Shown here piece after piece: positions 35,693 to 44,187 of a stretch of 64,000 bases of DNA. The translations under genes and the position numbers were made by a program. A model generated the notes under the pieces. The model ran no database searches and was not told the origin of the DNA. It saw only the letters and a list, made by a program, of their open reading frames with translations. Positions within the stretch are counted from its first letter, which is position 1. Every line of letters starts with the position of its first letter. Origin of the DNA: DATMNI01 sp035570275 (GTDB lineage: Bacteria > Acidobacteriota > Terriglobia > Bryobacterales > Bryobacteraceae); the NCBI GenBank assembly GCA_035570275.1, contig DATMNI010000117.1, positions 1 through 64,000 of the forward strand. Direction: 5' to 3'.

Positions 35693-36496
35693 GTGAGGCT
35701 AACCTCAGGGCAGGCCCATTCAATCGCGCAGATTACCTTCCTGCTTATGGTGCTGGTTTGGTGTGCGTCGAGAGCCTCGGCGCAAGATCCGTTTGAAATT
35801 CATGTCTACGAGTATGAGCCGCTGTCGTGGCGCCAATACAGCCTGGAGGCACATCTGACCTTCGAGGCTCAAGGAACGCCGGCGCGGAATTCGACGCTGC
35901 TTCCTACCAGGCACCAGACTCATCTTACGCTCGAGCCGACGTTTGGCGTTTCGCCGGATTTCGCCATTGGGTTCATGTTTCTCAATGCCTGGCAGCCTGG
36001 CTATTCGCCGCAGTTCGCAGGTTGGCGGATGTTGCCGCATTTCTACGTCCCTGAGTCATGGGGTTTGCCGGTGCGCCTTGGTTTTGTGGCGGAATTCTCG
36101 TTTCAAAAGACGCGGTACGAAGAGAATTCCCGCAGGGTCGAACTGCGCCCGATCCTGGACCGCGATTTCGCGCGATGGCAAGTTGTTTTCAATCCCGTTT
36201 TCGAACGTGCGCTGCACGGCGAAGGCACCCGGCGCGGGTGGAACTTCGAGCCGGCTCTGCTGCTGCGATGGAAGCGCAAAGCCTTTTCGCCCTCGCTGGA
36301 GTACTACGGAGGGATCGAGAGCATTAACGTCGTTCCACGGGCTCAGCCGCAGGTGCACCAGTTGTTTATCGGGGGCGACTGGGAACTGCGGCCGGGATTC
36401 GGCGTCAACCTGGGCACGGGCTTTGATGTCGGAAGCAAAGGGCCGGGAGTGGTTCTGAAGAGCCGCTTCGAATGGGACTGGAAGGCCCATCGTTGA
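35693..36496 (+). CDS. exported beta-rich protein, putative outer-membrane barrel
   Basis: About 267 residues. A signal peptide (ITFLLMVLVWCASRASAQ) is followed by alternating hydrophobic strands such as YSLEAHLTFEAQG, PSLEYYGGIE and HQLFIGGDWELRPGFGVNLGTGF, ending in FEWDW. This pattern fits an outer-membrane beta-barrel. No specific family is recognised. The start is uncertain: GTG 35693 is chosen, TTG 35678 and ATG 35747 are alternatives. Confidence 0.6.
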   Translation: MRLTSGQAHSIAQITFLLMVLVWCASRASAQDPFEIHVYEYEPLSWRQYSLEAHLTFEAQGTPARNSTLLPTRHQTHLTLEPTFGVSPDFAIGFMFLNAWQPGYSPQFAGWRMLPHFYVPESWGLPVRLGFVAEFSFQKTRYEENSRRVELRPILDRDFARWQVVFNPVFERALHGEGTRRGWNFEPALLLRWKRKAFSPSLEYYGGIESINVVPRAQPQVHQLFIGGDWELRPGFGVNLGTGFDVGSKGPGVVLKSRFEWDWKAHR

Positions 36497-36710
36497 TCTT
36501 CTGCCGGTGGCCCGCCAGATACGCCGCGACGAAATGGCTTCCGCGGCGGACGTCGAAATCGTGGGTGATGCCGAGTCTCCACCCAGGTGCCGCCGATCAT
36601 GACCTCGCCCCCGGCCCCCGGCCCCAGGAGATCGGCATCGGTCTTTGGCCGGATAGCGCAGTGTCTCCCAGCCAAGCGTATATACTATTGTCAAGCACCT
36701 GGTGGGCTGG

Positions 36711-39700
36711 ATGACTACACGCGCTACGTTGCTGCTGCTTTTCTTCGCTGTGCCAAGCTGGGCGCAGATGACCGCCGGCATCTCCGGCCGCGTCGAGGAT
36801 GCCTCTGGGGCGCCGGTGGCCGGCGTCAACGTCAAGGTGAGGTCGGTCGAAACCGGGGCCACGCGCGTCGTCACCACCGACGAGGCGGGCAAGTTCCGCG
36901 CGCTCTCGCTGCCGTTGGGGCCGCAGGAAGTCCGCGCGGAACAGCGCAACTTCAAAACGGCTGTGCGCACCGGAATCAACCTCGAAGTCGGCCAGGAGGC
37001 CGTGGTCAATCTGCGGCTGGAAGTGGGCGATTTCGTCCAACAGGTTGTCGTGGTGCAGGAGGCCCCGGTGGTCAACACCACCACGGCTTCGGTCTCCGGC
37101 ATGGTGGGCGAGCGCCAGATCAAGGAACTGCCGCTCAATGGCCGCAGTTGGGACAATCTGATCACGCTGAACTCCGGGGCCATCAACTACACGCTCAAAA
37201 GCCCGCAGACCAGCACCAGCAACGGGAACACTTTTTCGGTGGCGGGGCGCCGGCCCATGGACACTCTGGTGCTGCTCAACGGCATCGAATACACCGGGTC
37301 GAGCCAACTGGCGGTGACGCCCGGCGGCGTGAGCGGGGACTTGTTAGGGATTGACGCGGTGCGTGAGTTCAACGTGCTCACCGATACCTACTCGGCGGAG
37401 TACGGCAAGCGCGCCGGGGCACAGGTCAGCGTGGTGACGCAGAGCGGCGGCAACCAGGTGCACGGGTCGATGTTCGAGTTTCTGCGCAACAACGCGCTGG
37501 ATGCGCGCAACTTCTTTGACCAGGGGCCGGCGCCGCCTTTCCGGCGGAACCAGTTCGGCGGCGCGCTGGGCGGCCCGGTGAAGAAGGACCGGCTGTTTCT
37601 GTTCGGCAATTACGAAGGATTCCGCCAGCGGCTGGCGGTGAGCAACGTGTCCGTGGTGCCCGACCAGCAGGCGCGGCAGGGCCTGGTGCCGAATGCCGCC
37701 GGGGTCTACACGCCGGTGGCGAACTTGAATGCGCGGATACTGCCATACATGTCGTTCTGGCCCGGCCCGAACGGCGCCGAGCTGCTGGCGAACGGCCTGC
37801 CGACGGGCACGGCGCTTTCGTACAACAACCCGCGGCAAGCGATCCGCGAGGACTTCGGCACGGTGCGGACGGACTACACTATCCGCGCGGGGGATTCGCT
37901 CTCGGCCTCTTACACGGTGGACGATGGCAACAGCCTGATCCCGCAGGCCGACCCGCTGTTCGGCTCCTCCGTGATGCTGCGCAGCCAGGTGGCCAGCTTG
38001 CAGGAAACGCACATTGTGTCGCCGAACGTTTTGAACCGGTTCAGCGCGGGCTATTCGCGGGCGGGCTTCGGCTACGATTCGTCCCCGCTGGCCTCGTTTG
38101 ACCCGGGGCTCTCATTTGTGACGGGTGGGGGACCGGGAGGGATCGTGATCGGCGGCGGCGCCACCACCACGGGGGTGGCTTCGCTGACGGCGGCGGGGCC
38201 GAACAACGCCGCCAACGTGTGGAATCGGCGGAACCTGTTTACCATTTCCGACAGCGTGCTGGTGAGCCACGGCATCCACCAAATCAGCGCGGGGGTGTGG
38301 TTTCAGCGGCTGCGCGATAATGAGAACACCGCGTCGCGCCGCCTGGGGCAGGCCAGTTTCGCCAGCCTGACTACGTTCCTGCAAGGCACGGTGACCACGT
38401 TCCAGGTGGTTCCGAACCCAACCGAATTGGGCTGGCGAAGCCTGTTCGGCGCCTGGTATTTGCAGGACACCATCAAGCTGCGCCGCAACCTGACGTTGCA
38501 GGTGGGGCTCCGCCACGAATTCACCACCGGGTGGAATGAGGTTGAGGGAAGGGCGGCCAACTACATCACAGATGGACAGGGCGTTCTTCTGACGGCGCCG
38601 CACGTGGGCGATTCGGCCTACACCACGAACAATAGCAAGCTGCTGTTCGGGCCGCGCGTTTCGCTGGCCTGGGACACGTTCGGAAACGGCAAGACGGCGG
38701 TCCGCGCCGGGTTCGGCACTTACTATTCGGTGATCGACGCGCTCAGTTTTCTACTGAACTCGCTGCCGCCGGCCAACGGGTCGCTTTCGTTTGCCAACGC
38801 GTCCCTGTTCGCCAACGAGCCGCTGACGCCAGGCGCGCCGGTGCCGCCATCCTGCGGGCCGGGCGTGCCCACGCCCTGCACTACGTATGCCCCGCAGGGC
38901 GTGCAGGCCGATGCCAAAACGCCCACTGTCCAGGAGTGGAACCTGGCGGTGGAGCACCAGTTGAGTTCGACCATGGCGCTGCGGCTGGCATACGTCGGGT
39001 CGTTCGGTTACCACGGCCTGCTGAGCGTGGACCCCAACAGCATTCCGCCGCAGGTTTGTACCAACGCCGCCGGTTGCCAGGCGGGCGGCACGGCAGTGGC
39101 TGCGAACCAGGGCCGCGTGGCTCAAGGCGCGCAGTATATTCCGGTGGGCACCCGGCCCAACCCGTATTTGTCGGGCGGCTTCTTTTGGTACACGGAGGGC
39201 AACAGCAGCTACAACGCGCTGCAAGCCGAAGTGACGCGCCGCCTCAGCCGCGGTCTGCAATTCCGCGCCAATTATACGTGGTCGAAGAACCTGGACATGA
39301 ATTCCGGGCTAACCGGAGCCCAGGCAAACAATCAGGCGCAAATGATTTTGGACCGTAACGATCTGCGCCGCGACTGGGGTCTCTCGGCATTCAACGTGAC
39401 CCAGCAGGCCAGCATCTCGATGCATTACGAACTGCCATTCGGCCGCGGCAAGCGGACGGGCGGCTGGCAGGTGAATTCCATTGCGACGCTGCTCACGGGC
39501 TTCCCGTTCACGCCGCAGATTGGCGCCAACCGGTCGGGCGACGGCGACACGCGGAACCCCGACCGGCCGTCGTTGAACCCATCATTCCAAGGCCCGGTGC
39601 TGTTGCAGAGTCAGACCCAATGGTTCAACCCGAACGCGTTCGTGCTGCCCACCGCGGGCACGTTTGGGAACCTGGGCAGGGGAACGTTCAACGGCCCGGG

Positions 39701-39923
39701 CCTGGCGAACCTGGATGTTTCGCTGCTGAAGAACACAGCCGTGAGCGAAAGGCTGAACGCTCAGTTCCGGGCGGAGTTTTTCAACGTGCTCAACCACACC
39801 AACCTGGGAACGCCGAACGCCATCGCGTTTGCGGGCACAGCCTACAGCGGGTCGGCGGGGCTGATTACGAGCACGGCGACTACTTCGCGGCAGATTCAGT
39901 TTGGGTTGAAGCTGATCTGGTAG
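36711..39923 (+). CDS. Oar-type TonB-dependent receptor
   Basis: A receptor of about 1070 residues. After the signal peptide (LLLLFFAVPSWAQ) comes a carboxypeptidase-regulatory-like beta domain (ISGRVEDASGAPVAGVNV, about residues 22-105). A plug domain follows (VVNTTTASVSGMVGERQIKELPLNG), then a large outer-membrane barrel ending FGLKLIW with a terminal aromatic. These receptors are much expanded in Acidobacteriota, and many take up oligosaccharides or act in surface export. The ATG at 36711 is preferred over GTG 36702. Confidence 0.9.
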   Translation: MTTRATLLLLFFAVPSWAQMTAGISGRVEDASGAPVAGVNVKVRSVETGATRVVTTDEAGKFRALSLPLGPQEVRAEQRNFKTAVRTGINLEVGQEAVVNLRLEVGDFVQQVVVVQEAPVVNTTTASVSGMVGERQIKELPLNGRSWDNLITLNSGAINYTLKSPQTSTSNGNTFSVAGRRPMDTLVLLNGIEYTGSSQLAVTPGGVSGDLLGIDAVREFNVLTDTYSAEYGKRAGAQVSVVTQSGGNQVHGSMFEFLRNNALDARNFFDQGPAPPFRRNQFGGALGGPVKKDRLFLFGNYEGFRQRLAVSNVSVVPDQQARQGLVPNAAGVYTPVANLNARILPYMSFWPGPNGAELLANGLPTGTALSYNNPRQAIREDFGTVRTDYTIRAGDSLSASYTVDDGNSLIPQADPLFGSSVMLRSQVASLQETHIVSPNVLNRFSAGYSRAGFGYDSSPLASFDPGLSFVTGGGPGGIVIGGGATTTGVASLTAAGPNNAANVWNRRNLFTISDSVLVSHGIHQISAGVWFQRLRDNENTASRRLGQASFASLTTFLQGTVTTFQVVPNPTELGWRSLFGAWYLQDTIKLRRNLTLQVGLRHEFTTGWNEVEGRAANYITDGQGVLLTAPHVGDSAYTTNNSKLLFGPRVSLAWDTFGNGKTAVRAGFGTYYSVIDALSFLLNSLPPANGSLSFANASLFANEPLTPGAPVPPSCGPGVPTPCTTYAPQGVQADAKTPTVQEWNLAVEHQLSSTMALRLAYVGSFGYHGLLSVDPNSIPPQVCTNAAGCQAGGTAVAANQGRVAQGAQYIPVGTRPNPYLSGGFFWYTEGNSSYNALQAEVTRRLSRGLQFRANYTWSKNLDMNSGLTGAQANNQAQMILDRNDLRRDWGLSAFNVTQQASISMHYELPFGRGKRTGGWQVNSIATLLTGFPFTPQIGANRSGDGDTRNPDRPSLNPSFQGPVLLQSQTQWFNPNAFVLPTAGTFGNLGRGTFNGPGLANLDVSLLKNTAVSERLNAQFRAEFFNVLNHTNLGTPNAIAFAGTAYSGSAGLITSTATTSRQIQFGLKLIW

Positions 39924-39939
39924 GGGAGCTTGCTAATGT

Positions 39940-39955
39940 GACCAGAAGTGGTCAT
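39940..39955. promoter_or_regulatory. palindromic operator candidate of the Phd/PIN module
   Basis: TGACCA-GAAG-TGGTCA is a perfect 6-4-6 inverted repeat 10 bp before the Phd-like start codon. Antitoxins of this type repress their own operon through such palindromes. A half-site (atgacc) recurs at the start codon. Confidence 0.65.
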
Positions 39956-39964
39956 AATAGTGAA

Positions 39965-40243
39965 ATGACCAACGTTGGCATTGCAGAGTTCAAGACTCAT
40001 CTCAGCGAGTATGTTCGCGCCGCTCAGAAGGGCAAGGAGATCATCATCAAAGACCGCGATACGCCCGTGGCCAAACTGGTTCCTATCGACGACGCGCGCC
40101 CGGCGCTGCCGAAGATCATTCGAGCTACGCGCTCCTGGGCGGAGTTTGAGCGCATGCTCGATGCTGCGCCCGACCCGCCCCAGATTCCGGCTGACGCGAT
40201 AGATCGCGCCATCGAGGAGACTAGAAAGGACGTCTACGATTAA
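39965..40243 (+). CDS. Phd/YefM-family antitoxin
   Basis: A 92-residue antitoxin: MTNVGIAEFKTHLSEYVRAAQKG and IIIKDRDTPVAKLVPI, the classic Phd/YefM fold. The acidic C-terminal tail (PADAIDRAIEETRKDVYD) would wrap the toxin. It is immediately followed by the PIN toxin gene. Confidence 0.9.
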   Translation: MTNVGIAEFKTHLSEYVRAAQKGKEIIIKDRDTPVAKLVPIDDARPALPKIIRATRSWAEFERMLDAAPDPPQIPADAIDRAIEETRKDVYD

Positions 40244-40699
40244 GTGGATCGCAGGCGAGCTTACTTAGACACGTCCGTCATTTTGCGAAGGTTGCTCAGG
40301 CATCCCTACGCCTTGAAAGGGCTTACCGGTTGGGATCTGGTGGCGAGCGATCTGATGGAGGTAGAGGCGCTCCGCACTCTATACCGAGTCCATTCGGAGG
40401 GGCTTCTGAGCGACGACGTTTTGGGTGCGCGAATGGCGGAACTGCGGGAAGGCGTGGCCGCTCTGGAACAATTCCCGATTACCAAGTCCGTGCTCAGGCG
40501 GGCCGGCGGACCTTTTCCGGGTATTCTCAAGGCCCTCGACGCAATTCATTTGGCTACCGCGCTGCTGTGGTCTGAGCACTTCGGCGAGAACGTTGTGATG
40601 ATTACCCACGATCGCCAACTCGCCAGGGTGGCACGTGCCAGTGGACTCGAAGTCTACCCTTGGCCGATGCCAACACCCAGTGGGCCGCCAAGTGTATAG
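40244..40699 (+). CDS. PIN-domain toxin (VapC-like)
   Basis: A 151-residue PIN nuclease. Acidic residues are at AYLDTSVILRR, DLMEVEALR, KALDAIHLATA and MITHDRQLARVA. Such toxins cut tRNA or rRNA. The GTG start directly abuts the antitoxin stop codon. The proline-rich tail after EVYPWP is unusual and probably unstructured. Confidence 0.9.
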   Translation: MDRRRAYLDTSVILRRLLRHPYALKGLTGWDLVASDLMEVEALRTLYRVHSEGLLSDDVLGARMAELREGVAALEQFPITKSVLRRAGGPFPGILKALDAIHLATALLWSEHFGENVVMITHDRQLARVARASGLEVYPWPMPTPSGPPSV

Positions 40700-40963
40700 A
40701 GGACCTTCGGGACCTGCATAGTGTTAGCCGCGTGACACCGCCAGGTCGACGCCGTAGCCTAGGAAGCCGGCAGCAGGGCACCCGCGGCTTTCACGGCAGA
40801 GGCGATCCGGGCCACCTTGGCCCAAAAAGATCGTCAAACAAAGGACTTAGAGGCCATTTCCAGACAATTTGGCCCGTTTTGGATATGCGGAGCCTCATTC
40901 GGCATCGGGCGTCTCCACCACCTGGTCGAACACCAGCACTTCGCAACGTTCGATTCGTCTGCC

Positions 40964-43831
40964 CTACCGCTGCCGGCGGCCCGGGCCTGAAGGGGCTGCG
41001 GGGCGGCCATCGCCGGTGATTACGTATTCGGCTTGGTCGCGGGGGCCGCCTGACTTGGCCAGCTTAACGGTACCGAGCGCATCGTTGCCGGCCAGGACGA
41101 GGACCATGTGTGCCGCGTCGAGCGGGTTCCTGGCGGCCAAGCTCAGAGCTTCACGTTCCCCGGCGCGGATTGTGCCTTCGATCTTGAACGCGGCGGCGGT
41201 ATAGTCCAGGCCGATCTTGCCGGACCAGGCGGCCAGCGCCGCATTGGATTCGGGACGGCCGACGAAGATGACGTCGCGGTGCTGCAGTAAGTCGTCGGAC
41301 ACCTCGAAATCCTTATAGATCGGGACCTCGCTTTCGTATTGGTCGAGATAGCGGGTCTGTAACTGCTCGGCGGCATAACGGTTGGCGCCGGCTTCGCGTA
41401 GCGTGCCGTACACCAGCACGGCCGAGCTCAAGCGGCGGGCGATGTCGCCGACCAGATAGGCCGGGCCATTCTCCGGCTCCTTGAATTCGAAGGGGACTCC
41501 TGCCTTGTCGAGGAACGACTGCGCTGTCACCGTCCTGGTTGTGTTGGCCGTGAAATAATCGGCCATCAATTTCAAGAAGGCATCGTCACCCATCTTGCGG
41601 CGCAGCCCATCCAGGAACAGCACGCCTTTCGTTTCCTCCATGCGGAAGCGGTTGATGGGGTTATCGGCCGCCAACTTCAGGCCGCGCCAGGCGATTTGGC
41701 GCGCCTTCACGGCTTTCTCGACGTCATCCGATGAGAGCACCTCGAGATAGGCGACCGAGCCGGCGGCGAACCAGGTATCGGCATCGGAAGCGGGGACGAT
41801 CCAGCCTTTCCAGAGGCGGTCCTGAAATGCGGCGCCCCGTGCGGTAAGGTCAAGCCCGGTACGGTCAGGCGCTGGACGGTCAGGCCCGTAACGGTCAGGC
41901 GCTGGACGGTCAGCCGCGGAACGGGCTGGCGCGGCCCCGGCCGGCTTCGTCGGATGCAGACGGGCGGTTTCGTTTTCGCCAATGGCGGCGCTCAGACTGG
42001 CCGTCGGCTCGGCGCTGAAAAGATAATAGCCGGAAGGGTAGAGGCCATCGTTCTTTTCGTAAGTGCTGCGGCCGCCGGCCACCCACTCCCGCTGGTTCGG
42101 CTTGCCGATGGCGCCCCAGACCATCAGGCGGTTGGCCATATCGGCGGTGACCACCTTGGCGTCCATCGTGCTGGCGCTGACCAGCGGCGCGGTGCGGAAA
42201 GCGAGGAAGCCGAACTGCTCGTCGATCTGGCCGCGATACTTCTGGTAGAGATCCTGCCATGCCAGGTCGCGTATGGCCGGAACGTAGGGAACGTATTCGG
42301 GCTGGCCGTGCGGATCGGGCAGATACTCGGTGCGGATGGTGAGGTCTTTGGCGTTGTTATTGCCCCAGTAGAAGCCTTCCGTGTTCTGGAACCATTCGTT
42401 GCGGGTACTGCGCCACAGCTTGGTGTGATTGGTGCCGAGTTCGTACATGGCGATCTCGTTGTTCTTGGCATCGCCCATGATCCACTCATTGGTGTAGAGG
42501 CCGTTGTTCTTAGTGCCCAGGCGCTCCACCATTTCGGTGATGCTGCCGGCGTATTGAATGGCCATGCGGGCGCGGTAGGCCACAGGCGTGCCCTGCGCAT
42601 TGAAGGGCGTCTGGCGGATGGTGGTTTCGGTGAGGACCACGCCGGCATCGTTCTGATACCAGTCGGTGCCGCTCTCGATGCCGCCGGGGTAGCTCTGCAT
42701 CAACATGCGGTGACCGGATTCGGGCTTGATATCGAGCCAGACGTTGGTCTGTTCGGCCAGGGTGAGAGGCCACCAGGTGACGTGGCCGACCACTATCTTG
42801 CCGTCCCTGGTGGCGGCGCCGGTGGCGGCGAAGGCGCTGCAGCGGTCAGTGACCGGGACGTCGCGCTTCTTATCGAAATAAGCCGGGGAGTCGAACCGGA
42901 GGCCTTCCAGACCGGTGGGTGTGATGGTCATGGCCGACCGCAGTTCGCCCATTTCCACGGTGACGTTGGCGACCACGATATCGACCAGGTCGATCGGGCG
43001 GCCCTGCCATCTGGCGCCGGCATCGGAAGCGCCCTCGGCAATGCCGCGCATTTCTTCGAGGATTTCGCGATCGAAGCCGCGCAGGAAGAAAGCGTTGGCG
43101 GTGGTGCGTAGGCCGGCCCATCCCTGCGCGTTAGTGCTGGGTCCCGCGCCCAGGTCGGCGGCGCACCGGTCCAGGTACTCGGGGATTTCGCGGGCCATCA
43201 GATAGCCGTGCTGATAGCCGCGTTCGTAGGGCTTGCCTTCGATGTGCAGGTAGATCCATCCGGCGGCGGGATAGCGATAGGCGGGGCCGAAGGTCTTGAC
43301 GGCTTCGCGCGTGGGCCACTCGTCGGCCGAGCCTACTTCATCGAGGCTGACGCCATCGAACCAAGCCTTGCCGCGGAATCCACCGCCATTGCCTACGGTG
43401 AGGACGATGTTGTCCGACGCGCGGCTGGCGACGAACCGAAGGCTGAGGCGGGTCCACGGCTGGGTATTGCCGACAGACGCGGAGTGGACGTCGAAGGGCA
43501 TGGAGGCCATGCTCAAGGCGGCGCCGATGGCTATAGGGGAGCGGTCGAGGTCGCGCACGGTGAGCGCCTCCGTACGCACCCAGCCGCTGAGTTCGTAGCG
43601 CTTGCCGATGGTGAGGGATACAGGGGCGGAGCGCACCAGCGCGTCAGGCGACGGGCCGCCGGGTTCGACGCGCAGCGATTTGCCGGTGCCGTGGTGAATG
43701 GCGGCATCGGCGGAGGCGGCGCCGTGGACAGTGGTCCAGCCATGGTTGGGCTGATCGAACCCAGCCTGGTAAACCGTGGTGGCGGCCTGGGCGGCTGCGG
43801 CGGCTAGAAGACAGATGGCGAGTCGAGACAT
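40964..43831 (-). CDS. exported C45-like peptidase/acyltransferase with N-terminal carbohydrate-binding-like domain
   Basis: A 955-residue exported protein. The ATG at 43831 follows an AGGAG site and starts a clear signal peptide (MSRLAICLLAAAAAQA). A beta-sandwich ligand-binding-like domain (about 20-190) precedes an Ntn-hydrolase-like region with DRCSAFAATGAATRDGKIVVGH, resembling the C45/phospholipase-B-like group where the Cys in DRCSAF would be the nucleophile. An Asp/Pro/Arg repeat (PDRYGPDRPAPDR type) separates it from an aminopeptidase-like C-terminal domain (about 700-955). The substrate is unknown. Confidence 0.7.
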   Translation of the reverse strand: MSRLAICLLAAAAAQAATTVYQAGFDQPNHGWTTVHGAASADAAIHHGTGKSLRVEPGGPSPDALVRSAPVSLTIGKRYELSGWVRTEALTVRDLDRSPIAIGAALSMASMPFDVHSASVGNTQPWTRLSLRFVASRASDNIVLTVGNGGGFRGKAWFDGVSLDEVGSADEWPTREAVKTFGPAYRYPAAGWIYLHIEGKPYERGYQHGYLMAREIPEYLDRCAADLGAGPSTNAQGWAGLRTTANAFFLRGFDREILEEMRGIAEGASDAGARWQGRPIDLVDIVVANVTVEMGELRSAMTITPTGLEGLRFDSPAYFDKKRDVPVTDRCSAFAATGAATRDGKIVVGHVTWWPLTLAEQTNVWLDIKPESGHRMLMQSYPGGIESGTDWYQNDAGVVLTETTIRQTPFNAQGTPVAYRARMAIQYAGSITEMVERLGTKNNGLYTNEWIMGDAKNNEIAMYELGTNHTKLWRSTRNEWFQNTEGFYWGNNNAKDLTIRTEYLPDPHGQPEYVPYVPAIRDLAWQDLYQKYRGQIDEQFGFLAFRTAPLVSASTMDAKVVTADMANRLMVWGAIGKPNQREWVAGGRSTYEKNDGLYPSGYYLFSAEPTASLSAAIGENETARLHPTKPAGAAPARSAADRPAPDRYGPDRPAPDRTGLDLTARGAAFQDRLWKGWIVPASDADTWFAAGSVAYLEVLSSDDVEKAVKARQIAWRGLKLAADNPINRFRMEETKGVLFLDGLRRKMGDDAFLKLMADYFTANTTRTVTAQSFLDKAGVPFEFKEPENGPAYLVGDIARRLSSAVLVYGTLREAGANRYAAEQLQTRYLDQYESEVPIYKDFEVSDDLLQHRDVIFVGRPESNAALAAWSGKIGLDYTAAAFKIEGTIRAGEREALSLAARNPLDAAHMVLVLAGNDALGTVKLAKSGGPRDQAEYVITGDGRPAAPSGPGRRQR
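41860..41925. repeat. tandem repeat inside the C45-like gene
   Basis: A unit of about 30 bp (acggtcaggcgctggacggt followed by caggcccgta or a variant) is repeated twice in tandem. It encodes the Asp/Pro/Arg linker. The copy number could vary between strains. Confidence 0.6.
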
Positions 43832-44187
43832 GGGCACTCCTGATGGGATTAGGATATCAGAGGGTAGGTGACGCTGCGGGGTTACGTGGTTGTCGCCCGG
43901 AGCCGTGTGCACCAACTCCAGTTGGCGAAGACACCACCACCGTGGGCCGGCCTTCACGGCGGCGCCTCCTGGACTGACCAATTTCGGAGTAGCCGACGGC
44001 ACAAGCGGGCGTCCGGGTTCCGCATTGTGGAAGGGCGCCGCCGGAACGTGACCCGAGCCATCACCACACACCGCTTCGGATTGTGGGCTTCGTTCGAGAC
44101 TGACTTTACCTGGAGGGTGAAGGCCGGTCCCCCCGATCGAAACTTGGCAGGGACGGTCAGCGGCAGGCTTTCACGCCATTTACCCGT
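43832..44187. other. 356-bp gap without a recognised gene
   Basis: Open frames exist on both strands but none shows a family motif, ribosome site or signal peptide. It separates the C45-like gene from the end of the lasso cluster and may contain the promoter of the former. Confidence 0.5.

Noticed and set aside
41954..43111. A 385-codon plus-strand ORF
   Set aside because: It is antisense to the C45-like gene; the composition is that of a frame shadow.
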